Below are positions 6,013 to 12,889 of a stretch of 13,459 nt of DNA, piece by piece (the stretch's first letter is position 1; every line of letters starts with the position of its first letter). This DNA is from Coemansia sp. RSA 922 (lineage: Eukaryota > Kickxellomycota > Kickxellomycetes > Kickxellales > Kickxellaceae), in NCBI GenBank assembly GCA_027577415.1, contig JANBQS010000689.1:1-13459 (forward strand), written 5' to 3'. Position numbers and translations under genes: made by a program. The notes beneath the pieces are model-generated. The model was not told the DNA's origin. It saw nothing but the letters and a program-made list of their open reading frames with translations, and searched no databases.

Positions 6013-7368
6013 TTAAACTTTTACAATGAATGACCTATTAACAGAAACTCGTAGCAAGGCAAAGAAAATAAAAGCAATCATCATAAATACGCCCGAGAAT
6101 ATGATAGATGGTTTATAATTTGTACCACCGCCCACGTTATCCAGTAGTGCGCTTGACGATGGGGCGCCGATCATAGTACCAGCAAAATTAGCAATGTACA
6201 ATAGTCCAATAATAGTGGCGATTCTTTGGATACCCCAGAGCTCCGCCATAACGACAGGTACGAGGCCGATGAACCCGCCACAAAACAAGCCATATACAAT
6301 AGCACATGCCACCAGCGTGCCGCCCGACTGGAATGGCAACCACAGAACCAGAACGCTCAGCGAAGCTAGGCATGTACACATAGATAAGGTATTGATGTTG
6401 CCGAGAGAAGCAGCGACCTGACCCGTGGCAATGCGACCGACAGTAGACGCAGCATTAATGATGGTGATGAGATTAGTACCAAAATCATCAGATTTTCCCG
6501 ATACCTGAATGGCAAACGACGGTAGCGAGAATAAAGGAGTAAAATAGGCTGCTGTGCCGCAGATGCCGCCGCCAAAGATGAAGAGGAAGCGGATATCCCT
6601 GAATATAGAGAAATCAACTATTTTCTCTCTAGATTTGACCACAAGCCTGTTACGCATAAACAGGCTAGCGATTGAGTTTACTGCAAACACGATGATCCCC
6701 GTGATACGCAAAGCCCAAGCAGTACCCAACTCGGTAATCATATGGTCAGTCGCCGGAGTCAGCCACAATCCGCCAATTCCGCTACCAGCTACAACAATGC
6801 CGACAGCCAAGGCGCGATGCTTGGTGAACCACTGTGCGGGCATCGACACGGCAGGGATAAACACTAGGGAAGCGCCTACTGCAAACATGAAACCCTGAGT
6901 AATCATCAGTTTCCAAACAGCCGTATCACAAAACGAAGCAATAACCAGTGCAATACCCATGATCAGTCCTCCAACAAAAGTGACTAGACGGCTGTCGAAG
7001 CGCTCGCAGAGAATACCAGACGGAATACCGAATAAATTCATAACGGCGAACTGCAATGTACCGATCCAAGAGAGCGTCGACGTCGGTTCGTGCGGGAACT
7101 GGTGCAGATGATAGTATGTCTGGTATGAGCCGTAGCTGTTGACGCAGCCCATAGAGAACATTAGCATGAAACACCCCGAGGCTACTACTGTCCATGCGTA
7201 GGCGCTGTCTAGAGGCTTGTGTTCCAATGATTTGCTTGCCCACCATTTAGGCGTCGGTTGTTCATTGGTGGACTTCAAAGAAATCTTGTCGTCTAGCAAT
7301 GCGGTGGAGGCTGGAGTACTGATATTTTCTCCCATCGTCGAGTGGCTGTCGTTTTTAGTATGCGACAT
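6013..7368 (-). CDS. Monocarboxylate-transporter-like MFS permease, copy 2
   Basis: Start at ATG 7366-7368, giving 451 residues; the frame reaches upstream only to a TTG. Architecture equals copy 1: a polar N-terminal tail (about 52 residues, more diverged and 4 residues shorter), about twelve membrane helices and the basic central loop. First helix reads LDSAYAWTVVASG, so the MCT-signature glycine kept in copy 1 is serine here. Changes relative to copy 1 cluster in membrane segments: GMGAALMY became AVGASLVF, LLIFCGSVCGTL became LFIFGGGICGTA, and FLCGLI became SMCTCL. Hydrophilic loops and the last 100 residues are almost unchanged. This suggests the same fold with a possibly altered substrate path. 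It lies 347 bp downstream of POT1 and 514 bp upstream of copy 1, all on the minus strand. Substrate unknown. No disabling changes. Confidence 0.9.
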   Translation of the reverse strand: MSHTKNDSHSTMGENISTPASTALLDDKISLKSTNEQPTPKWWASKSLEHKPLDSAYAWTVVASGCFMLMFSMGCVNSYGSYQTYYHLHQFPHEPTSTLSWIGTLQFAVMNLFGIPSGILCERFDSRLVTFVGGLIMGIALVIASFCDTAVWKLMITQGFMFAVGASLVFIPAVSMPAQWFTKHRALAVGIVVAGSGIGGLWLTPATDHMITELGTAWALRITGIIVFAVNSIASLFMRNRLVVKSREKIVDFSIFRDIRFLFIFGGGICGTAAYFTPLFSLPSFAIQVSGKSDDFGTNLITIINAASTVGRIATGQVAASLGNINTLSMCTCLASLSVLVLWLPFQSGGTLVACAIVYGLFCGGFIGLVPVVMAELWGIQRIATIIGLLYIANFAGTMIGAPSSSALLDNVGGGTNYKPSIIFSGVFMMIAFIFFALLRVSVNRSFIVKV

Positions 7369-7715
7369 AGCAAAATGCAAAAAAAAAGATTATTTAGATA
7401 GTAGCCGAAGAAAAAAAAGAAACAAATAGATGGAAGAGTTGTTTTGGAAAAAAGATGTTGAAAATTTTTTTGGTCGAGGTAGCGCGGACTCTTTCCATAT
7501 TAAGGATATCATTTTTTATTCCTTCAGGTAGACATGAGAGGAAAAATAAGACGACGATCGTTTTACTCTGAATTCCGTCATTTTTTATTTATAAATTATA
7601 ATAGTAAATAATAATTCCATACACGGAGTTGGCAAATCCCCACTGAAAGTAAAAATAAATATATCGGACCTCGGAAATGCCATTAATCTCGGGGCCGGAG
7701 GGGGATGGGGGTACT
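7369..7715. other. Intergenic region: copy-2 promoter and POT1 3' flank
   Basis: The left half carries the leader and shared promoter block of transporter copy 2. The middle (7580-7620) is strongly AT-rich (TTTATAAATTATAATAG). The right end (7691-7711) is a G-rich plus-strand tract, GGGGCCGGAGGGGG then ATGGGGG, directly after the POT1 stop codon. No gene is seen. Confidence 0.5.
7482..7509 (-). promoter_or_regulatory. Conserved upstream element of transporter copy 2
   Basis: Counterpart of the block before copy 1, here 114-141 nt before the ATG. It keeps GCGGA, TTTCC and GGATA with the same 7-nt TCC-to-GGA spacing. A T-run at 7465-7471 and AGATGGAAG at 7428-7436 lie between it and the gene, in the same order as in copy 1. 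The extra distance comes from an A/G-rich leader at 7369-7425. Confidence 0.5.
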
Positions 7716-7720
7716 TTATT
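7715..7720 (-). promoter_or_regulatory. Polyadenylation signal overlapping the POT1 stop codon
   Basis: AATAAA on the minus strand includes the TAA stop of POT1 (7716-7718). The C-rich sequence beyond could be the 3' UTR. Confidence 0.5.
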
Positions 7721-9182
7721 TAAGCGAGCCGCCAGCCAAAACCAAGCATCTAACCAACTGTGTGCGTCCCTCCACGGTCGGACCTGGCATTAAAATAGAA
7801 GCAACACAGAGATCAAGCCAATCACTATCCTCTTCCTCAGCCTGATCCCAAATAGGCACCAAACTAGTGACCATGTCACCGAGATTACGCGATTTGAGAC
7901 CAATAAATTCAGCTGCCGACTCGCCCTGACACAAGACCAGACATGAGCCCGAGTCGTCGGCTACCTCCAATACTACGCGGATATCCGACATACAAGCCTG
8001 TTCGGCGGAATCCGGGTATACGTCGACTATCTGTGCACGTATATGGTAGCGAGTACTCGTGGTTTGTTGTTCGCTGGTTATATCGCTTATACGAGTTGTT
8101 TCTGCCTTCATAAACTCTGGGCGAGGCGGTGATAGCACAGGCGGCGGCAAAAGAGCTGGATGTGGAGCAGTGCGTGTTGATACGGCGTGTGTTGGCGGCG
8201 GGATTGTCGTATCAATAAGCAAGGGCCGGTTCCCGACATCTCTGGAGTTCGACACCCTCGAATATTTCTTACTTCTCTCGACCAATTCCCTCAGCTCCGG
8301 TAGCCCAGCAGTGACTTCATTAACGACTCTAGTTTTCGGATATATGGCATTCCTCTCGACCACCACGATTAGGCCCTCGCGCCTATCAACAATGACTTTA
8401 GCGCCTCTTATCCGGTAATAGTGGTTGATTTGGAGCTCAGGCAGTCCAGGGATATCATCAGGGTTATTGATAATGCACCATAAAAGTCGCTTGCCGCGTA
8501 CGGGCGTCGGTATCTCTACGTCGTGGAGCAGCGGGTTTTCGGTATAGTCAGTCACTAGGCAACGGAGCGCAGAACGAACATGGGCGGCGGAGGGTTCGGC
8601 GTCGCGGATATGAATAAGTTGAACGAGTAGGTCGGGAAATCTAGAGTTATCGTCGAGATCCGATACGTTTTTCAAATACTGTTTACGACCCACCTCAATA
8701 GGCTGTACCGGACTCCTTTGCGTAGATATGCCACCAGCCTGCCACCAGTCTCTAAGATACTTGAACATTGGATTCAATCCTTCGGTATCCTGATCGATAG
8801 ATAAAACTTCCCAACGAGTACTGTAGTTACTTAGTAACTGAGGCTTTCCGCTGAATTCTTGTACTTTGACGTTTTCCAAATATACGATATCGCCGGCACT
8901 CTTAATATTGGGCATATTGTGTATGTTGCGGAATGTCATCCATGTCACGGTTTCTCCGCGTGGTAAGGTAGGATCCGTTAGGCGTACTACTAGTTTGTGG
9001 TCAGTGCCGCTACTCTTCACAGCGGGCGAAAAATTAGATACGGTACAGAGTATCGTGCCCATCGTGTTTGGTATCAAACTACGGATAGACTGGATACCGT
9101 TATCTTGTAGGTGTTGCGAAAACTCGTCGGGCGTGGATATAACCAAGCCAGGCGGAAAGGTCTGAAACCCATCGAACGACAT
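7716..9182 (-). CDS. POT1: Pot1-like telomere single-strand-binding protein
   Basis: I start at ATG 9180-9182 (MSFDGFQTFP), giving 488 residues. The frame continues 42 codons upstream, but that part is a low-complexity phenylalanine-rich translation of a T-rich leader. Residues about 25-147 form the first OB fold of the POT1/Cdc13 telomere-binding family: LVVRLTDPTLP, the strand with WMTFRNIHNMP, then GDIVYLENVKVQEFSGKPQL. Residues about 180-300 form the second OB fold. A proline-rich linker follows (325-356) and a third OB-like unit ends the protein (about 376-487). The protein binds the G-rich 3' overhang of telomeres and blocks degradation and checkpoint signalling, within shelterin in species that have it. 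The length is close to, but shorter than, fission yeast Pot1. The third OB region is only about 110 residues, leaving no room for the resolvase-like insertion seen in human POT1. The stop codon overlaps AATAAA. Intact frame, no intron. Confidence 0.85.
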   Translation of the reverse strand: MSFDGFQTFPPGLVISTPDEFSQHLQDNGIQSIRSLIPNTMGTILCTVSNFSPAVKSSGTDHKLVVRLTDPTLPRGETVTWMTFRNIHNMPNIKSAGDIVYLENVKVQEFSGKPQLLSNYSTRWEVLSIDQDTEGLNPMFKYLRDWWQAGGISTQRSPVQPIEVGRKQYLKNVSDLDDNSRFPDLLVQLIHIRDAEPSAAHVRSALRCLVTDYTENPLLHDVEIPTPVRGKRLLWCIINNPDDIPGLPELQINHYYRIRGAKVIVDRREGLIVVVERNAIYPKTRVVNEVTAGLPELRELVERSKKYSRVSNSRDVGNRPLLIDTTIPPPTHAVSTRTAPHPALLPPPVLSPPRPEFMKAETTRISDITSEQQTTSTRYHIRAQIVDVYPDSAEQACMSDIRVVLEVADDSGSCLVLCQGESAAEFIGLKSRNLGDMVTSLVPIWDQAEEEDSDWLDLCVASILMPGPTVEGRTQLVRCLVLAGGSLK

Positions 9183-9185
9183 GAT

Positions 9186-9248
9186 AAAAAAAAAAAAAAG
9201 ACAAGAGTAAATTAACTGCAGAGACAAATAAAAATAAAAAATAAAAAT
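9186..9248. repeat. A/T-rich simple repeats in the POT1 leader
   Basis: A 14-base A tract (9186-9199) lies three bases beyond the POT1 start codon, and an (AAAAT)n-like stretch occupies 9226-9248. On the transcribed strand these are T-rich tracts in the short spacer after APS1, consistent with a core promoter or leader. Confidence 0.5.
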
Positions 9249-9269
9249 GAAGGAAAATGTAAAAGTGGA

Positions 9270-9275
9270 TTTATT
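9270..9275 (-). promoter_or_regulatory. Candidate polyadenylation signal of APS1
   Basis: AATAAA on the minus strand, 35 nt past the APS1 stop and about 90 nt before the POT1 start codon. The APS1 3' end and POT1 promoter must therefore share a 128-bp spacer. Confidence 0.5.
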
Positions 9276-9310
9276 CTTGAAAAATGTTTCAATAATGGGG
9301 GTGGACAATA

Positions 9311-9844
9311 TTACCGCGAAAAGGACTGCTTGAATTCTTGCACAGTCAACATAGCGGTTTTCGCGACGCCCTCCAAATTGATATCAGCCCAGCCCCGTTC
9401 GGCATTCTCTTTATCCTCGACCTCATCCATCTGAGCCAAAACTCTCAAGACAGTACCTTTACCCGACTCTTGTAGCTCTCCGGCCATGATCATTTCGTCC
9501 AAGATAAAGTAGGCTCTCTGAAAGTGAAAAATAAGGTCCAACTCACAGACATTACCAAACGAACGGTCCAAAACCTCAACATACCGATGAATAATCTCCA
9601 AAGTCAATAGCTCGTTATCGTCTAGGTCGATACCAGCGATGAAATAGAGGGATGCGTATTTACGGTATACTACTTTGGTATCACGGTGTTCGATGAAATT
9701 GCACTGTTTGGGGCGACGTGCCAAAACGATTTGTGAAACTTCTTTAATCGTTTTCGTCTTTTCTTTTGGCGTCAACGTCGTATACCATTTGGCTAGTCGG
9801 AGTTTGCCCTGACGACTGACGAGAAAAATATATTTGATAGACAT
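9311..9844 (-). CDS. APS1: AP-1 clathrin adaptor complex, sigma subunit
   Basis: The 177-residue product starts at ATG 9842-9844. It opens MSIKYIFLVSRQGKLRLAKW, the canonical longin-like start of adaptor sigma chains, followed by YRKYASLYFIAGIDLDDNEL and the small-chain signature FGNVCELDLIFHFQRAYFIL at 97-116. The fit is best to the sigma-1 (AP-1) type. AP-1 sorts cargo at the trans-Golgi network and endosomes, and sigma helps the gamma subunit hold dileucine signals. The core matches the family over about 1-140. The C-terminal 35 residues (acidic EVEDKENAE, then a helix) exceed the usual sigma length of about 155-160. The gene lies 76 bp after DUG2 and 128 bp before POT1 on the same strand. 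Its leader is pyrimidine-rich with CTTT repeats. It is intact and without introns here. Confidence 0.93.
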   Translation of the reverse strand: MSIKYIFLVSRQGKLRLAKWYTTLTPKEKTKTIKEVSQIVLARRPKQCNFIEHRDTKVVYRKYASLYFIAGIDLDDNELLTLEIIHRYVEVLDRSFGNVCELDLIFHFQRAYFILDEMIMAGELQESGKGTVLRVLAQMDEVEDKENAERGWADINLEGVAKTAMLTVQEFKQSFSR

Positions 9845-9912
9845 TGTGAAATTGAAAAGAAAAAGAGTAGATGACGAAAGAAAGAAAGAATGAGAAACAG
9901 AAAAAAAGGTAT

Positions 9913-9918
9913 TTTATT
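9913..9918 (-). promoter_or_regulatory. Candidate polyadenylation signal of DUG2
   Basis: AATAAA on the minus strand, 2 nt beyond the DUG2 stop codon and 69 nt before the APS1 ATG, consistent with very compact gene packing. Confidence 0.5.
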
Positions 9919-9920
9919 TT

Positions 9921-12539
9921 TTAATCTTTTGTAGTAATCACTTTGCTAATGTCCCTCAATAGTCGCCATACGACTTGACGACCACGCAATAGATTTTCCA
10001 GCGAGATTCTCTCATTATCGAGATGCGCGTTATCCGACGACTGACCCATTGGCAGGTTAACAGCAATGGCGTGAGGAGCAAAGAAAGATTCTAACCAAGG
10101 CACCGCCGGAATAGAACCACCCTCTCTAATAAGCAAAGGGTCTGAATCCATACCCCATTCCTCCCTAATAGCCTTACTAGCCGCCCTATAAACAGGCGCC
10201 AGAGGGTCAGCCAACCACCAATTAGCAATCGGCTTTACGTCCAGCCTCAAACTCAACTCATCCAGCATAGCGGGTCTTTTCCCGACGAATGTGTCAAAAA
10301 TCTCCTCCACATGCGATTTAAGCTTGTCGGCGATATCTTCGAGTGACTGGTCAGGAACTACACGCACACTGACCGACGCCTGAGCCGCAGCAGGCACCAA
10401 AGTGGCGTTAGAGGGCGCAGCAACAGTAGATACGTCTACGTGGTGGATGGTCAGTGCGGGCTGTCTCCACCTCTGCATCAGTTGTCGGTCCAGTCCGCCC
10501 ACAGGCTTTGTAGCTACGACAGGTGCCTGTTTTTCGCGCGCCGAGACGAAACTTACGAGATCTTTCATCGCCTCTCTCTCCGACTCCTCCACTGGCCGCA
10601 CCTCGTCATGGAACCCTGGAACCAGCACCCGACCCGAGGGATCCACCAACTGAGCCAATATATGAGCCAAACAAGTCAACGGCTCATTAACAGCACCACC
10701 CCATACACCCGAATGCACATCAGCGTTCCTTGACGTCTCCACTCTCACAGTAGCCCTAATCGAACCCCTCATTCCATACGTCAAACAGGGCGTGGACTCG
10801 CCTAGCCAATACGACGAAGAAAGCAAGACGAGTCTCGGCACACCAAACAATGTCCTATGAGCAGCAATAGTCTCATATAGTCCGACTGAGCCGTGTTCCT
10901 CTTCGCCCTCGATACAGAACACTACGGAGATATCTAAGAGTCCTGCAGCATGCAGCTCTGATACAGCAAAGAGTGTAGCCAGGACGGGTCCCTTATCGTC
11001 AGATACTCCGCGACCATACACGTAGCCATCGCGACCAGTCATCTCGAACGGCGGCGACTCCCACCGAGCATCATCGCCCGATGGCATAACATCGTAGTGG
11101 CCGTAGACAAACACCGTCGGCCTTGTCTCCAATGGACCCTGAGTAGCGTCGAACCTTCCATAGACAATAGGGTTATTAGTAGGCGTAGAGGAAACCAGTC
11201 GAGCGTCAGAAGCACCCAGCTGCAGCATCAAATCGCGAAGGAACCGCGCTGCACGGCGACACTCGGGCTGCAACTCGGGAACGCCCGAGACTGAGCGGAA
11301 CCTAACCCACTGGGCCAACGCCTGCATCATACGACGACCAGGCTTTCCTTCCCTTTTCTCGACCACTTTTACCTCGCCCATTATGCCGGCAACATCCCAA
11401 AAGCCCACCGACCCGTCAGCATGCCCAGCGACCAAATGCACATCGCACTCGTCGATAGTCGTAATAGCCAGTACCGAGCCCGTGGTCTTGATCTGACCCA
11501 AACTCTGTAGATCTGATCCCCATGCTCTGACGTCACCGTCAGCACTGGCAGAGAACACGCAGTGTCTGACGACCGCCAATGTGAACACGTTGGCTTTGTG
11601 TGCGGACAATGTGCGAATACGCTGCCGAGTCTCGAGGTCCCATACGTCGATGCTGCCGCTCTGCAGGCCCGAAAACAAAAGCCCGTCGTCCAGTGCCAGG
11701 GCGTGCACGCAGACATCGGCAGTAGTCCGTTCCAATTCGCCATCCAGCACCAAGCCGCTTTGTGCCTTCCAGATCTTGATAATCCCGTCGCTGCCGCTCG
11801 AATAGACTACGTTGTTGTCGGCTATGACACTGTAGACGTAGCCGCTATGCGCATAGTCAATGATATCCGATTCAGCTACCAAATACTCCTCCAGCCCATC
11901 GTCTTCGTCTTCATTGCCGCTATCGCTGGGCGCAGACTGTCCGGGCGTCGACGCGGGGCATACTCCAATGGGATCTGTGGAATCGTCAAAGAACCTCAGT
12001 CGTCTGGCCATCAGCTCTCTCTTCCTCCTATCTCTCGGCACGTCGCCCCTGGCCACTACATCGAACCACTGCAGCGAGGTGTTTTGGCAACCAAGCACTA
12101 ACACGCCGGGCGGGAGAAAGGCTAAAGAGAGGACTGCACCTGAATTGACTCCAGCGTGGACAACATAAAGTGCTTTCAGTGTGTGCATATCCCAGGCGCG
12201 TACTCGGCCGTCGCCGCCGCCGCTAAACAAAGTGTTGCTCGTCGTGTCCACTGCCAAAGCGTGGCAGCCGCCAGTGTGGCCTAGGAGTGTTTTTGACAGG
12301 CGGTATGTATCTCTACGCCAGACGTGGATGGCGCCCTGTTGTGAGCCGCAGAATACATACGTGTCGTTGTAGGCTACTGCTAGTACTGCTCCGCTGCGAG
12401 CTGTCAGTGTTTGTACGCAAGTACTAGGGGCTGCGGGTAGCTGCTTGGGTAGTGCTGAGGGCGAGCTGCTGCCTGCGGACGAGGGAACTGGCGAAGGCGA
12501 AAGCGAACCCATGGAAAAAGTATCGTCTGTATGAGACAT
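9921..12539 (-). CDS. DUG2: Dug2-like protein: WD40 propeller fused to M20-family metallopeptidase domain
   Basis: I start at ATG 12537-12539 (MSHTDDTFSM), giving 872 residues, close to yeast Dug2. The frame runs 64 codons further upstream into low-complexity, leader-like sequence. Residues 1-40 are Ser/Pro-rich. Seven WD-type blades span about 45-385, ending IHVW, VRAWD, LQWFD, IKIW, IDVWD, VRAW and VGFWD. A loop at 161-229 with an acidic patch (NEDEDDGLEE) separates blades 3 and 4. Residues about 401-865 form an M20 domain: VYGHYDVMPSGDD (His481), YGRGVSDDKG (Asp514), IEGEEEHGS (Glu547/548), VHSGVWGG (His609) and DNAHLDNE (His839). Where dinuclear relatives have an Asp ligand in SDNYWLG, this protein reads SSSYWLG (Ser575). 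In yeast, Dug2 joins the glutamine-amidotransferase-like Dug3 to hydrolyse glutathione in the cytosol, and Dug1 cleaves the Cys-Gly product. No DUG3 is visible here. The codons are more GC-rich than those of the left-hand genes. Confidence 0.93.
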   Translation of the reverse strand: MSHTDDTFSMGSLSPSPVPSSAGSSSPSALPKQLPAAPSTCVQTLTARSGAVLAVAYNDTYVFCGSQQGAIHVWRRDTYRLSKTLLGHTGGCHALAVDTTSNTLFSGGGDGRVRAWDMHTLKALYVVHAGVNSGAVLSLAFLPPGVLVLGCQNTSLQWFDVVARGDVPRDRRKRELMARRLRFFDDSTDPIGVCPASTPGQSAPSDSGNEDEDDGLEEYLVAESDIIDYAHSGYVYSVIADNNVVYSSGSDGIIKIWKAQSGLVLDGELERTTADVCVHALALDDGLLFSGLQSGSIDVWDLETRQRIRTLSAHKANVFTLAVVRHCVFSASADGDVRAWGSDLQSLGQIKTTGSVLAITTIDECDVHLVAGHADGSVGFWDVAGIMGEVKVVEKREGKPGRRMMQALAQWVRFRSVSGVPELQPECRRAARFLRDLMLQLGASDARLVSSTPTNNPIVYGRFDATQGPLETRPTVFVYGHYDVMPSGDDARWESPPFEMTGRDGYVYGRGVSDDKGPVLATLFAVSELHAAGLLDISVVFCIEGEEEHGSVGLYETIAAHRTLFGVPRLVLLSSSYWLGESTPCLTYGMRGSIRATVRVETSRNADVHSGVWGGAVNEPLTCLAHILAQLVDPSGRVLVPGFHDEVRPVEESEREAMKDLVSFVSAREKQAPVVATKPVGGLDRQLMQRWRQPALTIHHVDVSTVAAPSNATLVPAAAQASVSVRVVPDQSLEDIADKLKSHVEEIFDTFVGKRPAMLDELSLRLDVKPIANWWLADPLAPVYRAASKAIREEWGMDSDPLLIREGGSIPAVPWLESFFAPHAIAVNLPMGQSSDNAHLDNERISLENLLRGRQVVWRLLRDISKVITTKD

Positions 12540-12889
12540 TACTAAATAAAAAAAAATGAAATATAAAAAATAAGATGGATGGGGAAGAGGGGGTGTTAGT
12601 AAGTTTCCTTTATAAGAATTTCTCCGTTTCGTGCGAGTAAAGCTAGACAGAAAGGGAAAACAGACCCTTTTTTTCCATCCCCCCACACAATTTTTTTTTT
12701 TGGTATCGAAGTTCCGCCATCCATAGTCCATATCGCGTCATAGTATCTGTTTATACCTGTGTTTCCTATCCACTCTCCAGTTCTTTGATGTCTACTACCA
12801 GAGTAATAGAATCCTTGCATACGAGGAAACATAATGAAAAAAATATTATTATTATATAAAGTGAAGACAAAAAAAAAAGATATTTTTCT
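12540..12889. other. DUG2 promoter and leader region
   Basis: This 350-bp spacer separates the AAA+ gene stop from the DUG2 ATG, both on the minus strand. It holds T/C-rich tracts on the transcribed strand near the ATG, a TATATAAT at 12853-12860 (minus strand) close to the AAA+ gene end, and an A-rich tract at 12869-12879. No AATAAA follows the AAA+ stop closely. Short open frames here have no recognisable content. Confidence 0.5.

Larger units (their letters stand above)
4131..7509 (-). repeat. Tandem duplication of a transporter gene with its promoter
   Basis: Two units, about 4131-5593 and 6013-7509, align through the coding region and on into an upstream block. The repeat spacing at the stop codons is 1882 bp. 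By hand alignment the proteins differ at 55 of 412 positions after residue 43. The 3' coding portion is closer: about 14 differences in about 265 nt at 4186-4440 against 6067-6321. A 59-nt block (5188-5246 and 7070-7128) is identical. The spacer between the copies (5594-6012) is not obviously repeated. Confidence 0.9.

Noticed and set aside
9183..9308. 42-residue phenylalanine-rich N-terminus for POT1, resembling a membrane anchor
   Set aside because: It is encoded by T-rich simple sequence in the leader; the OB-fold protein starts naturally at MSFDGF.
9875..9892. GAAA microsatellite in the DUG2-APS1 spacer
   Set aside because: Only about three units; ordinary low-complexity leader sequence.
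11562..12101. 179-codon plus-strand ORF inside DUG2
   Set aside because: It is an antisense shadow of GC-rich coding sequence; the minus frame carries clear WD40 repeats.
12519..12539. DUG2 and both transporters begin with similar peptides (MSHTDD and MSHTKDD)
   Set aside because: The match is about 20 nt with a 3-nt gap and several mismatches. It is most likely chance and not enough for shared exon origin.
12540..12731. 64-residue N-terminal extension of DUG2
   Set aside because: It is low-complexity translation of a T/C-rich leader and adds nothing related to WD40 or M20 domains. The downstream ATG gives a length close to yeast Dug2.
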